DNA of 64,000 nt from Parietaria judaica (Eukaryota; Streptophyta; Magnoliopsida; Rosales; Urticaceae), in assembly GCA_954871525.1 (NCBI GenBank), contig OX940872.1, positions 27,747,746 to 27,811,745 on the forward strand. Direction: 5' to 3'. How positions within the stretch are numbered: the first letter of the stretch is position 1; each line of letters opens with the position of its first letter. The notes below the pieces were generated by a model. It worked only from the letters and a program-made list of their open reading frames with translations. It was not told where the DNA came from and ran no database searches. The position numbers were made by a program, and so were the translations under genes. Positions 22,088 to 32,592 of the stretch are shown here, in pieces.

Positions 22088-23029
22088 ATGTCTTCATCAG
22101 AATCGGCGATCGGAGATCTGGTTGTGAAGAAACCAGAATCCAGGGAAGGCACAGTAACACTCCATTACCCCATGCTCACTAAGAGCAATTACGCCGTGTG
22201 GGCGCTGAAGATGAGGGTGAATCTGCAAGCGCAGGGAGTGTGGGAGTCCATTGAAGGTGGTGACTCTGAAGGGCGCAAAGAAAGGATGGCACTCGCAGCA
22301 ATCTACCAAGCCGTTCCAGAAGAACTTCTTCTCATGCTCTCTGAGAAGGATTCTGCAAAAGAAGCATGGAAGACGCTTCGGACTATGCACATGGGCGCAG
22401 ATCGCGTCAAGGATGCCAAAGTCCAGACCCTGAAGAGTGAATTCGAGGTCATGCGGATGAAGGAAAGCGAGTCGGTGGACGACTTCGCTCTGAGGCTCGC
22501 GTCCATTGTGACCGGCATACGCTCATTAGGAGACAAGGTGGACGAGACCACCATTGTCACCAGATTTTTACGTGCGTTGCCTCGCAGGTACATGCAGATA
22601 GTGACGTCGATTGAGCAGTTCGGCGATCTCAAGACTATGACGGTTGAAGAGGTTGTTGGGCGTCTCAAAACCCACGAAGAGAGACTTCGGGGCTACGGCG
22701 ATAAAGGAGACGAGCATAATCTCCTTCTCACGCATGAGGAGTGGACGGCGAGACAGAGAAGATCCGGGGGAGCCAAATCCTTCTCAAATTTCTCAGGACG
22801 GAACAGCTACAGTGGAGAGGTCGGAGGACGCGGACAAGGTCGAGGACGAGGTCGAGGCAGAGATTCGCGAGGACGCGGAAGCAGCTCGAGCCGTCAAGAA
22901 GGACCGACACGGAGAGACAAGAGCACGGTGAAGTGCTACTCTTGTCAGAAGCTCGGGCACTTCGCATCAGAGTGCCAGAGCAGAAACCAGGGCGAGGAGG
23001 CGAACCTAGCAAGGTTCCCAGACGACTAG
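22088..23029 (+). CDS. Copia B gag
   Basis: 313 codons from ATG 22088. The UBN2-type gag domain runs from about residue 20 to 200, followed by a Gly/Arg-rich RGRGQGRGRGRG stretch and a CCHC zinc knuckle CYSCQKLGHFASEC. The frame ends with TAG at 23027-23029 and continues without a shift into pol. Related copia elements usually have one gag-pol frame, so the TAG is either a nonsense mutation or a readthrough site. Capsid-like role in virus-like particles is known for the family. Confidence 0.85.
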   Translation: MSSSESAIGDLVVKKPESREGTVTLHYPMLTKSNYAVWALKMRVNLQAQGVWESIEGGDSEGRKERMALAAIYQAVPEELLLMLSEKDSAKEAWKTLRTMHMGADRVKDAKVQTLKSEFEVMRMKESESVDDFALRLASIVTGIRSLGDKVDETTIVTRFLRALPRRYMQIVTSIEQFGDLKTMTVEEVVGRLKTHEERLRGYGDKGDEHNLLLTHEEWTARQRRSGGAKSFSNFSGRNSYSGEVGGRGQGRGRGRGRDSRGRGSSSSRQEGPTRRDKSTVKCYSCQKLGHFASECQSRNQGEEANLARFPDD

Positions 23030-24559
23030 CCGACATTGTTATTTGCCGGGCAGATAATGCACCTGGCCGGACAGAACGGCGAGCGCGAAGCCGAGGAGGA
23101 CTGTCCGGAGGATTTCAGTGATCAGCGATCTGGCGAGGAGAAAGCCGAGCATCGCTACCCGAAGAAGACCAGCGAGCAGGTCTTCCTCATCGAGGACAAG
23201 GTTTTTGCAAACCTCCTCACGCACGATGAGAAAATAATCAGTACCGACGTATGGTACCTTGACAACGGTGCGAGCAACCACATGACCGGGGACCGAGCTA
23301 AATTTGAAGAGCTCGATGAGAATATCACGGGCAATGTGAAATTCGGCGACGAATCCGTCGTAGAAATCAAAGGCAGAGGGTCGATCCTGTTCGAGTGCAA
23401 GAATGGCGACCAGAGTTTGATGACCCAGATTTACTACATCCCGAAGTTGAAGAGCAACATCATCAGTCTAGGACAGATGACGGAGATCGGGAATACAGTG
23501 GTGCTAGCCAGGCCCCACCTGAAGATGTGGACCAAGAATAGAGTGTTGTTGATGAAGGTGGAGCGGACACCCAACAGACTCTACAAAATCCTCCTGAAGA
23601 CAAGCCAACCCGTCTGCCTCATGGCGTCGATGGCAGATTCGGGTTGGTTGTGGCACGCTCGACTCAGACACGTGAACTTTCACGCGCTCAAGATGATGGG
23701 CGAGAAGAACTTGGCTTTCGGAGTTCCTAAGATACAGCACCCCGATCAGCTATGTGAGAGCTGTATGATCGCGAAGCATGCGAGGATACCCTTCCCGATC
23801 AAGGTCAAGTTCCGAGCCGACAGACACCTACAGTTGGTGCACGCTGACCTCTGCGGTCCGATCACCCCTGCGACCGCGGCCGGTAACAACTATTTCTTCC
23901 TACTTGTTGACGACTACAGTCGATGGATGTGGGTGTATATGATCAAGGAGAAGAGCGGAGCTTTCGAGACTTTCAAGAAGTTCAAAATGCTTGTGGAGAA
24001 TAGCACGGTGCACAGGTTGAAGGTCTTGCGTACAGACCGAGGAGGAGAATTCACTTCACAGCAGTTCGGAGAGTTCTGCGACGAGGAAGGAATTCAGCGA
24101 CACCTATCCGCACCCCACACGCCTCAGCAGAATGGTGTTGTGGAACGAAGAAACCGGACTGTGATGAACACAGCGAGGAACTTGCTAAAGAGTATGCAGG
24201 TTCTGGCCAGGTTTTGGGGATAAGCAGTGAGACATGCAGTCTATCTGCTCAATCGTTTGCCGACCAAGGCACTAGGAGAGTGCACTCCCTACCAGGCGTG
24301 GTACGGGAAGAAACCCCACTTAGAGCACTTGAAAGTGTTCGGGAGCACCGCACATGTGAAAATTGCGGGCCCTAATCTCAAGAAGCTGGATGATCGGAGT
24401 CAGAAGATGGTGTACCTTGGAGTAGAGGAAGGAAGCAAGGCACACAGATTCTATGATCCACGACGCGGCAGACTCCAAGTGAGCAGAGATGCTGTGTTCG
24501 AAGAAGAGATGAAGTGGGATTGGCGCACCCGAGCAGAACTTAGTGGAATTCATTGTCGA
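23030..24559 (+). pseudogene. Copia B pol: protease, integrase (broken)
   Basis: Continues in the gag frame. Aspartic protease is at about 23250 (VWYLDNGASNHMTGD; note DNGAS in place of the usual DSGAS), the pre-integrase region HARLRHVNFHALKMM at about 23650, and the integrase core from about 23840 (HADLCGPI, VLRTDRGGEFTS, PHTPQQNGVVERRN) with its D, D and E. An in-frame TAA at 24221-24223 sits where FWGEAV is expected, and one base appears missing near 24522, since the reading to the right needs a one-base shift. The solo LTR follows directly. Confidence 0.85.
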
Positions 24560-24582
24560 TGTAAAACTCCAAATATTTATGT

Positions 24583-24629
<47 letters not shown>

Positions 24630-26745
24630 AAAAATTGTCAGAAAGGGTAATCGATGCCCTCTTTCCCCATTTTTTTTTTCTTTCTTTTTTTTTTCTTCTC
24701 CTTTCCTTCCCGTAACTCATCTCTCTCTCTCTCTCAAATGTTCAAAGTGTCATAACTTAGTCACCGGAGCTCCGATCGACGAATGGTTGGTACCGTTAGA
24801 AAGCTCGCAAAGAGACGAGTCCAGTGATTGGTGGTCATCGGCCGGAAGTTGACGGCATTGGCGGGAGCAGTCATCGGAAAGTTCGGTTTGATTTCTTTAG
24901 ATTTGTTTCGAAAGAATTTGATTTTGAGAAAACTAAGACTATAGTCGGACTCAGGAGGCTCGCTAGTGTTTGATGGGAGTGCTCCGTCGCCGTCGCCGCC
25001 GTCCACCATCGCCGTCGCCGCCGTCCACCATCGCCGCCGGCCAGCGTTGTACACTTCCGATCCTAAAATTGATTTAGGGGTTTTGAAGCTCTCATCGAGG
25101 TGATCGAAAGCCCTCAGTCGGATTCGTCATTCGACTTTCGGTAAGCTCTAATTTTCATGCCCTAGCTTCCGATTTTCAAAGATTAAATTGTGTGTGTTCT
25201 GGGGCTTAATTGGCGAAATTGAATTCACCTTTGAGCTTAGAATAGTCAGATAAGGCTAGCAGGGATGTTAAATCGCCGAATCAATGCCGTTTTGTTGCAT
25301 CGTTTTATGTGCCCAACGGAAATTCGACCCATGTTAAATTTCAGTGTAGCGGGTTTCCAATTAGAAATTTAAACTCCAAGCATAGTGTTGTTTTGATGTA
25401 TGGATGGTATTGGTATTATGTTGACACATATCGTCATTTCGTGCTAGCCTCGGAGATTGTGCGAACTGTATCACCCATCTCGGACATTATATTGGAAGTT
25501 CAAGTTCTTGATCATAGAACTCAATGCCAGGACGAACCCGCTTCTTCGAGTAGCTAAGCAATCGATCAAGTTTCCACAAATTCGAGGTAGGGGCTATTAC
25601 CTTTTCTCGCTATTTAAAATGGATGTAGAAACCAACGCTTTAATGAAGATTGAACCGGATAGGTTAAAATTGGATTTAATGTAATGATTTGATAATTAAT
25701 AAAATCAATGTTATAATAGTCGTCGCTTGATAGCGAGGCTAGATATCAGGTATGGTTGCATCGGTTTGATGCTTGTTATATTTTATGTTTATGATTACGT
25801 CGGGATGACGTATGTTGATATGGTAACCGCTTCGGGCGGATAATGATTATTATGTTACGGTTCCCGCTTCGGGCGGATGATGATTATTGTGATATGGTAC
25901 CCGCTTCGGGCGGATGAGCTGCTGACGAGCAGCTGGCTACTGCGCAGTAGGCCGGATATGGATATGATTGGACCCAAAAGTCAACATTTCGACCCATGGC
26001 GAACTGGCCGTCTTTGGTGGTGATTAGGATCCTGAGTCGAGGGCGAGTTACGGTTAGGGACTTCTAGTCCACCTGTGCTCGTGCCTTGAGGACTCGATGA
26101 GATATAGTGGAGAAAAGGCGCGAGCTGACTCGGCATGGACCACCGAAATGATTTGACTTTTGTGGGGTATAATTATTTATTTTATTGTTGAAAATGGTTA
26201 AAATAATTGAAATTATGATTAAATGGTTTATGATGGCGTTTAATTTATTTAATTGAAGTTTGACTACTAAAGGTTCGGTAAAGAGAATTGGTAATGGATT
26301 TCCCTACTGAGCGTGTGGTGCTCACCCCTTATATATACATATTTTTCTTTCCAGCTTCAGGTAGTGTTCAGTATCAGACTCCGGACGAGGAATAGTTTGA
26401 TTAAGGAAATCTACGTGTCGTTTTGCTTACTCGTACCTTTAATGTTCGTCGTGGTGAATTTCATATTTTTAGTTGATTTTAAATTTAAAAAAAATGTAAG
26501 GGATTAAATTAAGGATGTTTGTGATGGTGGTACTTTGTAATTGTCGTTTTATGGTGTTGTATAAACTGTGGTCGTTGATGTTGTATTGTCGTTTTAAGTC
26601 CCATGGGAAAAAGTTATGTGTTTGTTGACGTGGACGTTGAATATTCAACGGTATTGTTTAAATGATGATTTGTCATTGACCGGTCCAAGTTTGAAAAGTC
26701 GTTGTTTTTGTCTTATTCTACTAACCCCCATCTAGGGGCGTTACA
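24560..26745. mobile_element. Solo LTR (2186 bp) inserted in copia B pol
   Basis: Ends TGTAA and TTACA, flanked by a perfect 5-bp duplication GTCGA (24555-24559 and 26746-26750). The pol reading resumes on the right side. There is no primer site, polypurine tract or internal coding region, so it is a solo LTR left by recombination. Its size suggests a gypsy element with long LTRs. It contains an (AT)n run near 24587-24622. Confidence 0.88.
25805..25920. repeat. Short tandem array in the solo LTR
   Basis: Three copies of a unit of about 47-50 bp containing CCGCTTCGGGCGGAT and GATTATT. Confidence 0.85.
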
Positions 26746-26750
26746 GTCGA

Positions 26751-27375
26751 AGAAGATCAGGATGTTGCCGAGCAGGAACAGCCCGGAACACCAAGCTCGG
26801 GAATAGTCTTGCCAGAAATGAGGGAACCCAGCCCAGGAGAGAGCACCCCGGACACACCACGGACACCAAGTCCGAGCAGGACCAGCCCGTCCAACTCGGG
26901 AGATTCCTCTATCAAAGATGGGCCACGAGGATTCCGACCTCTAGCCGAAGTCTACGAGCAGACTCAAGAGGTGGATTTAGAGGAACTCTCATTGCTTTGC
27001 GCAGAAGAGCCAGCCAATTTCCAAGAGGCAGCGGCCGAACAGGAGTGGCAGGAAGCGATGAAGAAAGAGATGGAGTCCATCGAGAAGAACAGGACATGGG
27101 AGCTAACTGACATTCCAAAAGGTCACAAGTCCATCGGCCTGAAGTGGGTGTACAAGCTGAAGAAGGACACAGAGGGGAATGTCCTTAACCACAAGGCAAG
27201 ACTGGTAGATAAAGGCTACGTGCAGAAGAAAGGTATAGACTTCGACAAAGTCTTTGCACCTGTAGCGAGACTGGACACGATCAGACTGATTCTTGCCTTA
27301 GCAGCGCATCGAGGATGGGATGTTCACCACATGGATGTCAAATCGGCATTCCTAAACGACGACCTCGGAGTGAGA
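26751..27375 (+). pseudogene. Copia B pol: N-terminal part of RT
   Basis: Reads EEDQDVAEQE, a Pro/Ser/Thr-rich linker, then the RVT_2-type start (EWQEAMKKEMESIEKNRTWE, GLKWVYKLKKD, VFAPVARLDTIRLILALAA, HHMDVKSAFLNDD). It stops being pol-like after AFLNDD at about 27366. The catalytic YVDD part of RT and all of RNase H are absent. Confidence 0.85.
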
Positions 27376-27396
27376 AGTGTACTAAGTCAAACTTAC

Positions 27397-27405
27397 GGGG
27401 GAGAA
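27397..27405 (+). other. Polypurine tract of copia B
   Basis: GGGGGAGAA immediately before the 3' LTR, the expected plus-strand priming site. Confidence 0.85.
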
Positions 27406-27800
27406 TGTGAGCTTAAGCTTGACTTAGTCCGGGTGACAACCAGAACCCAGGACGGGCAGAAACACTTGCGAGAAGTCAGCCCGGGTACCGACCAGAACAA
27501 AGGAAAGCGCGTAGCTTGAGGAGCAAGCAAATCAAGTCAAAGATTTGGCGAGATTATTTAGGGTAGTTTCCAGATTTAGTGCGATTCTGTTAGCTAGGGT
27601 TTTGCCTATGTGAGGCCTATATAAACCTAGCAGTGTACTCTGTAAACTAGAGCGAGTCCATTAAGTTTTTGAGTTTAACTCTTTGTAATTGCCTTCAATA
27701 TTAATCAGAGAATTTCTTCTCCTAAATTCGTGTTCTTAAGTTCGTTTGATTCGTGATGATTATTCGTGTTATTCGTAGATCCGTGATTTGGGATCCAACA
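27406..27800 (+). repeat. 3' LTR of copia B (395 bp, internally deleted)
   Basis: Same ends as the 5' LTR but about 142 bp shorter. The junction is at a single AAAGGA, whereas the 5' LTR has AAAGGA on both sides of the missing piece. Elsewhere it is almost identical to the 5' LTR, so insertion was fairly recent. Confidence 0.9.
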
Positions 27801-28011
27801 CATGCGCCATCCACTTCCTCCCCATTGAATACTTCTTCCGTGAAGGCTTGTTGTGCCTCCGAGAGCGATCTCACGTCTTCGCGGGCGGTCAATTGAAAAT
27901 CGCAATCGGAAGCCCGTTTATTTTAAAAATATCGGAGAAGTATCTTTGAAAGACACTCCGGACCTCTCGTTGTTCTGTAATCCACGCTCCTACCTGATTG
28001 TGGATACCAAG
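27801..28011 (-). pseudogene. LINE remnant (copy 2, 5' part)
   Basis: Continues the LINE remnant at 21050-21522 across copia element B. CATCCACTTCCTCCCC is shared with 15224-15240 of copy 1. No long open frame remains. Confidence 0.7.
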
Positions 28012-28720
28012 TGATGTAGAGCAGACTGTGGATGAAAAAGCATGAACACGTCTCAACGAGAATGAACTCGGGATTCAAAGCAAAAACTTAGAAAATGTAT
28101 AATCAAAAACTGCCTAGAAAATGTCGAGATGAGCCTTTAAATAGGCTAGAGTTTAGGTCTAAACAGAATCCAAAATAAAAGGAAACAAATAACAAAATCC
28201 CACAAATAAAGCAAATAAATAGGAACTAAATAACTGAAGATAATTCGCAATAAATGAGCTTTATCGCGATGAGCTCTTGTCGCAACTCATCCTCGATGAA
28301 GTTTCGTCACGAATCTGCTTCTGGGACTTCATCTCGAGGACGCCTTCATCCGGTCTCTGGCTTCGAGGAAGGAAAGTCCGACTTCATCGGCATCATTCTC
28401 CCCGGGGTTGAAAGAATTCGTCCCCGAATTGGTACTGGGTTCCTCATCGGATTTATCACCTGTGTACGCGCGAAGATGTTTGACATTGAACACATCGTGT
28501 GTACGAAGGTGACTCGGGAGGCGGAGACAGTAAGCGTTCGGATTGATCTTCTCGATGATCTCCACGGGGCCCACCGATTTAGATTTAAGCTTGTTGTACT
28601 CGTGTTGATAAAATATTCCCGAGTTTTTGGCTTGATTGTTCTTTCATAAACCGTTAAAGAGCACACTGTTATTGTTGTTCCCAACACTAATATTTTGGGA
28701 ACATGATAATCAACAGTAAG
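28012..28720 (-). mobile_element. Gypsy LTR retrotransposon 3' remnant
   Basis: The minus-strand frame from about 28574 to 28329 reads GPVEIIEKINPNAYCLRLPS then VFNVKHLRAY and NSFNPGENDAD, the post-integrase end of a Ty3/gypsy polyprotein. Downstream (28330 to 28012) lies non-coding, LTR-like DNA with similarity to the solo LTR at 17777-18563. Integrase core, RT and gag are missing. Confidence 0.75.
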
Positions 28721-29689
28721 GGTAGCTTGGTCATAGACATGGGCATCACGCAGTTCTCTTCAGAGTCATGATGATTCCCTTGGTCGTCGGTGGTGAGAAG
28801 TGAGAGGTGCCCGTGTGCAAATTATGAATCGAAACCATAAGTGGGTTACTCATGATATTACTGACTGAGTCAAGGAGGAAAATGCAATGAGAGACAAAAC
28901 AGTAAAAAATCGCCTACTAGTGTGTGGATCATCAAGTGAAAGATCATTAACCCAAATTTAATTGTATCAGTGGACACCGTGATGTGATAAAAGAGAATAA
29001 TATATAATGTATTGGCTGTAGTTCCGCATTTGCGTTATAAACCCCACTAACCATACACATATCTCACCATGTCAGCAAAATGGGCCCACTTGTTATTTAT
29101 TAAAACGTTTATTTACAGTGGTGAAAGTCTCGCCCTACACGTTTATTTTACATGCAATTTCAAAATAAAAAAGGCTACACTAAGTTCAATATTCCAAAAT
29201 ACATAAAAAAATATTATAAACACAATATGATAACTTCATTATTCAAAATTCATTAAATTGCAATATATATGCATTCCAAAATAGGTCCTATATATAACTT
29301 CAATAGGTCCCCAAAACTACAATGTACTTTTATTTCCAAATTACCAGACGACACTAGTCTAATATTTCAAAATACATCAACATAAAATAAACATTGTACA
29401 ATTATAACCTCATTCTTCTTAATACATCAAGCTCAATATATACTTCACTCAGTTGTGATTTTATTGCAGTTATGAAACCTTTTTTGACTTAATGCTTGCA
29501 CAATGCATTTTGGTGCTATGAAGTTATTGTACTGTGTTTATGATATTTTGATGTAATTTGGAATATCAAACTTAGTGTCCTCTGATTATGTTGCTATTTT
29601 TTTAAGCACACAACGGGTTATTATAAAATTTTAGATGTATTATAAAGTCATTCTGCGTTTTGAGAGATTGAATTTTGTTAAAGGCATAT
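28721..29689. other. Unclassified intergenic DNA
   Basis: No coding sequence is recognised. 28721-28990 has higher complexity and may be transposon-derived. The rest is AT-rich with scattered ATTCCAAAATACAT-like strings that recur at about 29190, 29280 and 29370. Confidence 0.45.
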
Positions 29690-30421
29690 CCAAATTTGTA
29701 TTAAATCATTGAAAAATATGAAATTTTGATAAGGAAAAAAATAATAAACATTGAGAACTTTGGCTATAAAATAAAAATATAAGATTTTATGTCGCTACGA
29801 AAAAACGAATAGATTGGATAATAATGGGGTAATAGTATCCAAACTTTACTCTTTTTTTTTTTCTTTTCAAAATAGTATGACATATACGCAAGACTTCGAT
29901 TGCTCAAATAAATACCCAAGATCAAAGTTGCGTTTTCGATAATGTTTTTCCTTTCATATGTTTCCGTCAACGTAAAGTTGTTCACAAAAGGGCTTATCTC
30001 AAATTGAAGTATTTAACACACAAAAAAAAACTCAAAATGTGAAAAAAAAATAGTGTTAATTTCAGTTGTAGTATTAGTATTAAAAAAAAAGAGTCAACAT
30101 TAATGGAGAAACGTGAGACAAAATCATTTAAAAACACAAATTTCATGACTCTGGGTTGAATACACGCGATTGAAAGTTTGGGAATATGCCAAACTATTTT
30201 ATAAAAAAATCCCGGTATTTTTGCCTCAATTATCCCAATTTAGTATTCATGAAATGGTTGAAAATTGAACGAGGAGCCCAATATAACAGAGTACAAGTTC
30301 AATGTCGAAGCACAAGAAAGAGTCGTTAATTTCTAAACAAGTGACAACGACATAATATACATTTTCAGTTTTGTGTGTCGTTTAAGAGCTATATTTTATA
30401 CAAAGATCGTTCTTTGGAATG
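29690..30421. repeat. Duplicated segment, uninterrupted copy (empty site)
   Basis: Direct-orientation paralog of 2935-3261 plus 7181-7454 plus 8849-8960. It lacks both the LINE and element A, so it shows the ancestral, unoccupied arrangement. Confidence 0.8.
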
Positions 30422-32592
30422 TTCAAGTGACTTCTCAGAATCAATCGGCTTTTGGCTTGGCTTCTTCCATCATTCATGAGCTAGAAGCTTTAAATAAATA
30501 TTGCATCAATCAATCATGTAGTGCTTCATTTCAGTTGTTTGCGATTCATTTCATTTAAATAATTGAGCTATATATATTGATTAAATTGAGGCCATATCGA
30601 AGGAAGATAAGATACAGAGAAAGAGCACGGCCATGAAGATAAGATGATCAGAGAGAACTGAGAAGTGGCTCATGCAATGTATTCATGCAAATGGTCCACT
30701 CTTCTCTGTCATATATATCCTCAACAATTAAATTTTCAACTTCTTTGTATTTGCGATACAAGTACTTAAAGTTTAGCTCAGAAGATGATGGACTGGCTGG
30801 ACCTTAAGCCTGCAACTTAACCTTTAGCGGCACCATGCAATGAATCAATGCAAATGGTCCTCAATTTAAAAATAAAAATCATATATCCTCAATCTAAATA
30901 TTGATCTTTTTATATAACGACATGGGTACCTAAAGCGCTTATCAAACCCCATGGATAAAGTCTCAATCTTTTTTTTTTTCTTCGGCATGAGAAACCAAAA
31001 CCACGCATTTTAAAGGTCTCCATCTTTTTTTGCTTCGCAAAAGTACCAAAATCTCTTTTTTTTTTTCTTTTTCTTTCCGAACTCTGCAAAAGTACCATTT
31101 AGAAGCTAAGAGATAGATTCAAGCAAAAAAGTCCTTTCAAATATGAAATATAGTCCGAAACGTAAAACTGAGCATTGAAATGAAAATATATGTTTCGACT
31201 AATTTTCGCATTTTAAGAATTTTAGTTTTTGTTCAAACTTAAAATTATAAAACTGTAGATATCTATATTTTAGATTTCCAAGGATAGATCATTGGGAAAA
31301 TTTAGACAATAAATAGTGAGTTGTGCTAAATATACAAAACTAGTGTAGATATACTAAGTTTAGTATTCCCGAAGTCGGTGTTGCTAACACCGAGTCCATT
31401 ATGACATGGGGGTTGCTAACACTGTCTTTTCGGGGTTAAAACGCCGACTTCGAATATAGTAACCATGTAGTAGATCTATAGAGTTTTCGATTTTATGAAT
31501 AACTTGCTCATATGATGTCCAAAGTTTTCAAATGACATTTAGTTGGAAATCTATGAGATATATCTTCAACCTCTTATTTTTAAGTTTGAGCAAAAAAGTT
31601 CTTTGGCACGCGATAAATATTTTCCAAAATATAAGACATAAAAGTTGTAGAGCTACCTCCTAGTTTCAACATAATGTCATGTATAGCATTTGACTAACAA
31701 TTGAGTTAGTTATGCTTAAAATAAGAAAGTTGTGAAGTATATCTCTGAAGTCATCATTGCTGATTCCAACACATAAATGCACAATATCATATTTTTTCCA
31801 TAACGTACTCATCATTTTTTTTTCAAATGTCACGATTAATCTCTTGTTTTATGAATAGGAGATGGATCTTCAACTTTCTAGTTTAAGTTTTAGCTAATAA
31901 ACTTTTGAAAAGGGATCAAAATAACTCAAAATTATTTTCGAAAACTTTTTTTAATTCGTCAATTTGTTAGTCTTCAGATTTTTTTGGCAGTTTTCAGTTC
32001 TAACTTTGCACAAACTATCTTATACAACATTGCTCTCCTCTCAATCTATCTAACAGCATATATTACAACCGTCGTTTGGAGATTTGAGTAGAGATAAATG
32101 GAGAGGAAATGAACGAAAATTTAGAGAGAAAAAATTGAGAGGGAAAACTGAAAATGAAAGGAAGCTGAAAATGTCGTATATAAACAAATTAGGCAGAGTA
32201 TTTTCGCCCTTAAACCGTAAACGCTAACAGTTTTAGAGGTTATGAAATTTGACAGCTAATTTTTTATTTTCCCCATTAAGTAGTACTAGCTAGTTAAGAA
32301 TTTTTTCCATCTGCGGCACGTTACCGATTCTCTTCTAAAAAATAATTATAATTTTCAATATTTTTAACTGACAATGTACCAAAACTCAGAGACCTGATAA
32401 AAAAGTACCTGTATTATATATAATCTCATAACGTTGATATTTTGACTGGATAAAAGAGATTAGAACTTATCGCTACTTTTTGAAAGAGAATAGGTACTTA
32501 TGCCGCAAATTACTCTAATCTCTCTCTATATATGTGTGTGTATAAGTAGTTCAAAATATATCCATTGCTACCTCCAACACTTCTCCAAAAAT
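30422..32592. other. Upstream region of CYP71D-2, including degenerate MULE-like DNA
   Basis: 31140-31370 has distant similarity to the arm of the palindrome at 46130-46330 (GAAACGTAAAACTG, GTTTCGA and GTGAGTTGTGC-like blocks). 31375-31455 contains a small dyad (CGAAGTCGG and CCGACTTCG) around GGTGTTGCTAACACC. A TATATATG string at about 32527, 59 bp before the start codon of CYP71D-2, may serve as its TATA box. No protein gene is supported. Confidence 0.45.

Larger units (their letters stand above)
21523..27800 (+). mobile_element. Copia LTR retrotransposon B, defective, with nested solo LTR
   Basis: Complete outer structure: 5' LTR 21523-22059, primer site, gag, pol, polypurine tract and 3' LTR 27406-27800. 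It is flanked by a perfect 5-bp duplication CATGC (21518-21522 and 27801-27805). A 2186-bp solo LTR interrupts pol. RT is cut short after AFLNDD and RNase H is missing, so the element is not autonomous. Confidence 0.93.

Noticed and set aside
24761..25054. Small Asp/Gly-rich frame on the minus strand
   Set aside because: It lies inside a solo LTR and arises from GTCGCCGCCGTCCACC repeats. No family match.
32500..32592. An upstream start for CYP71D-2 at 32500
   Set aside because: The extra 31 residues do not resemble a P450 N-terminus, and the ATG at 32593 matches the paralog's start.
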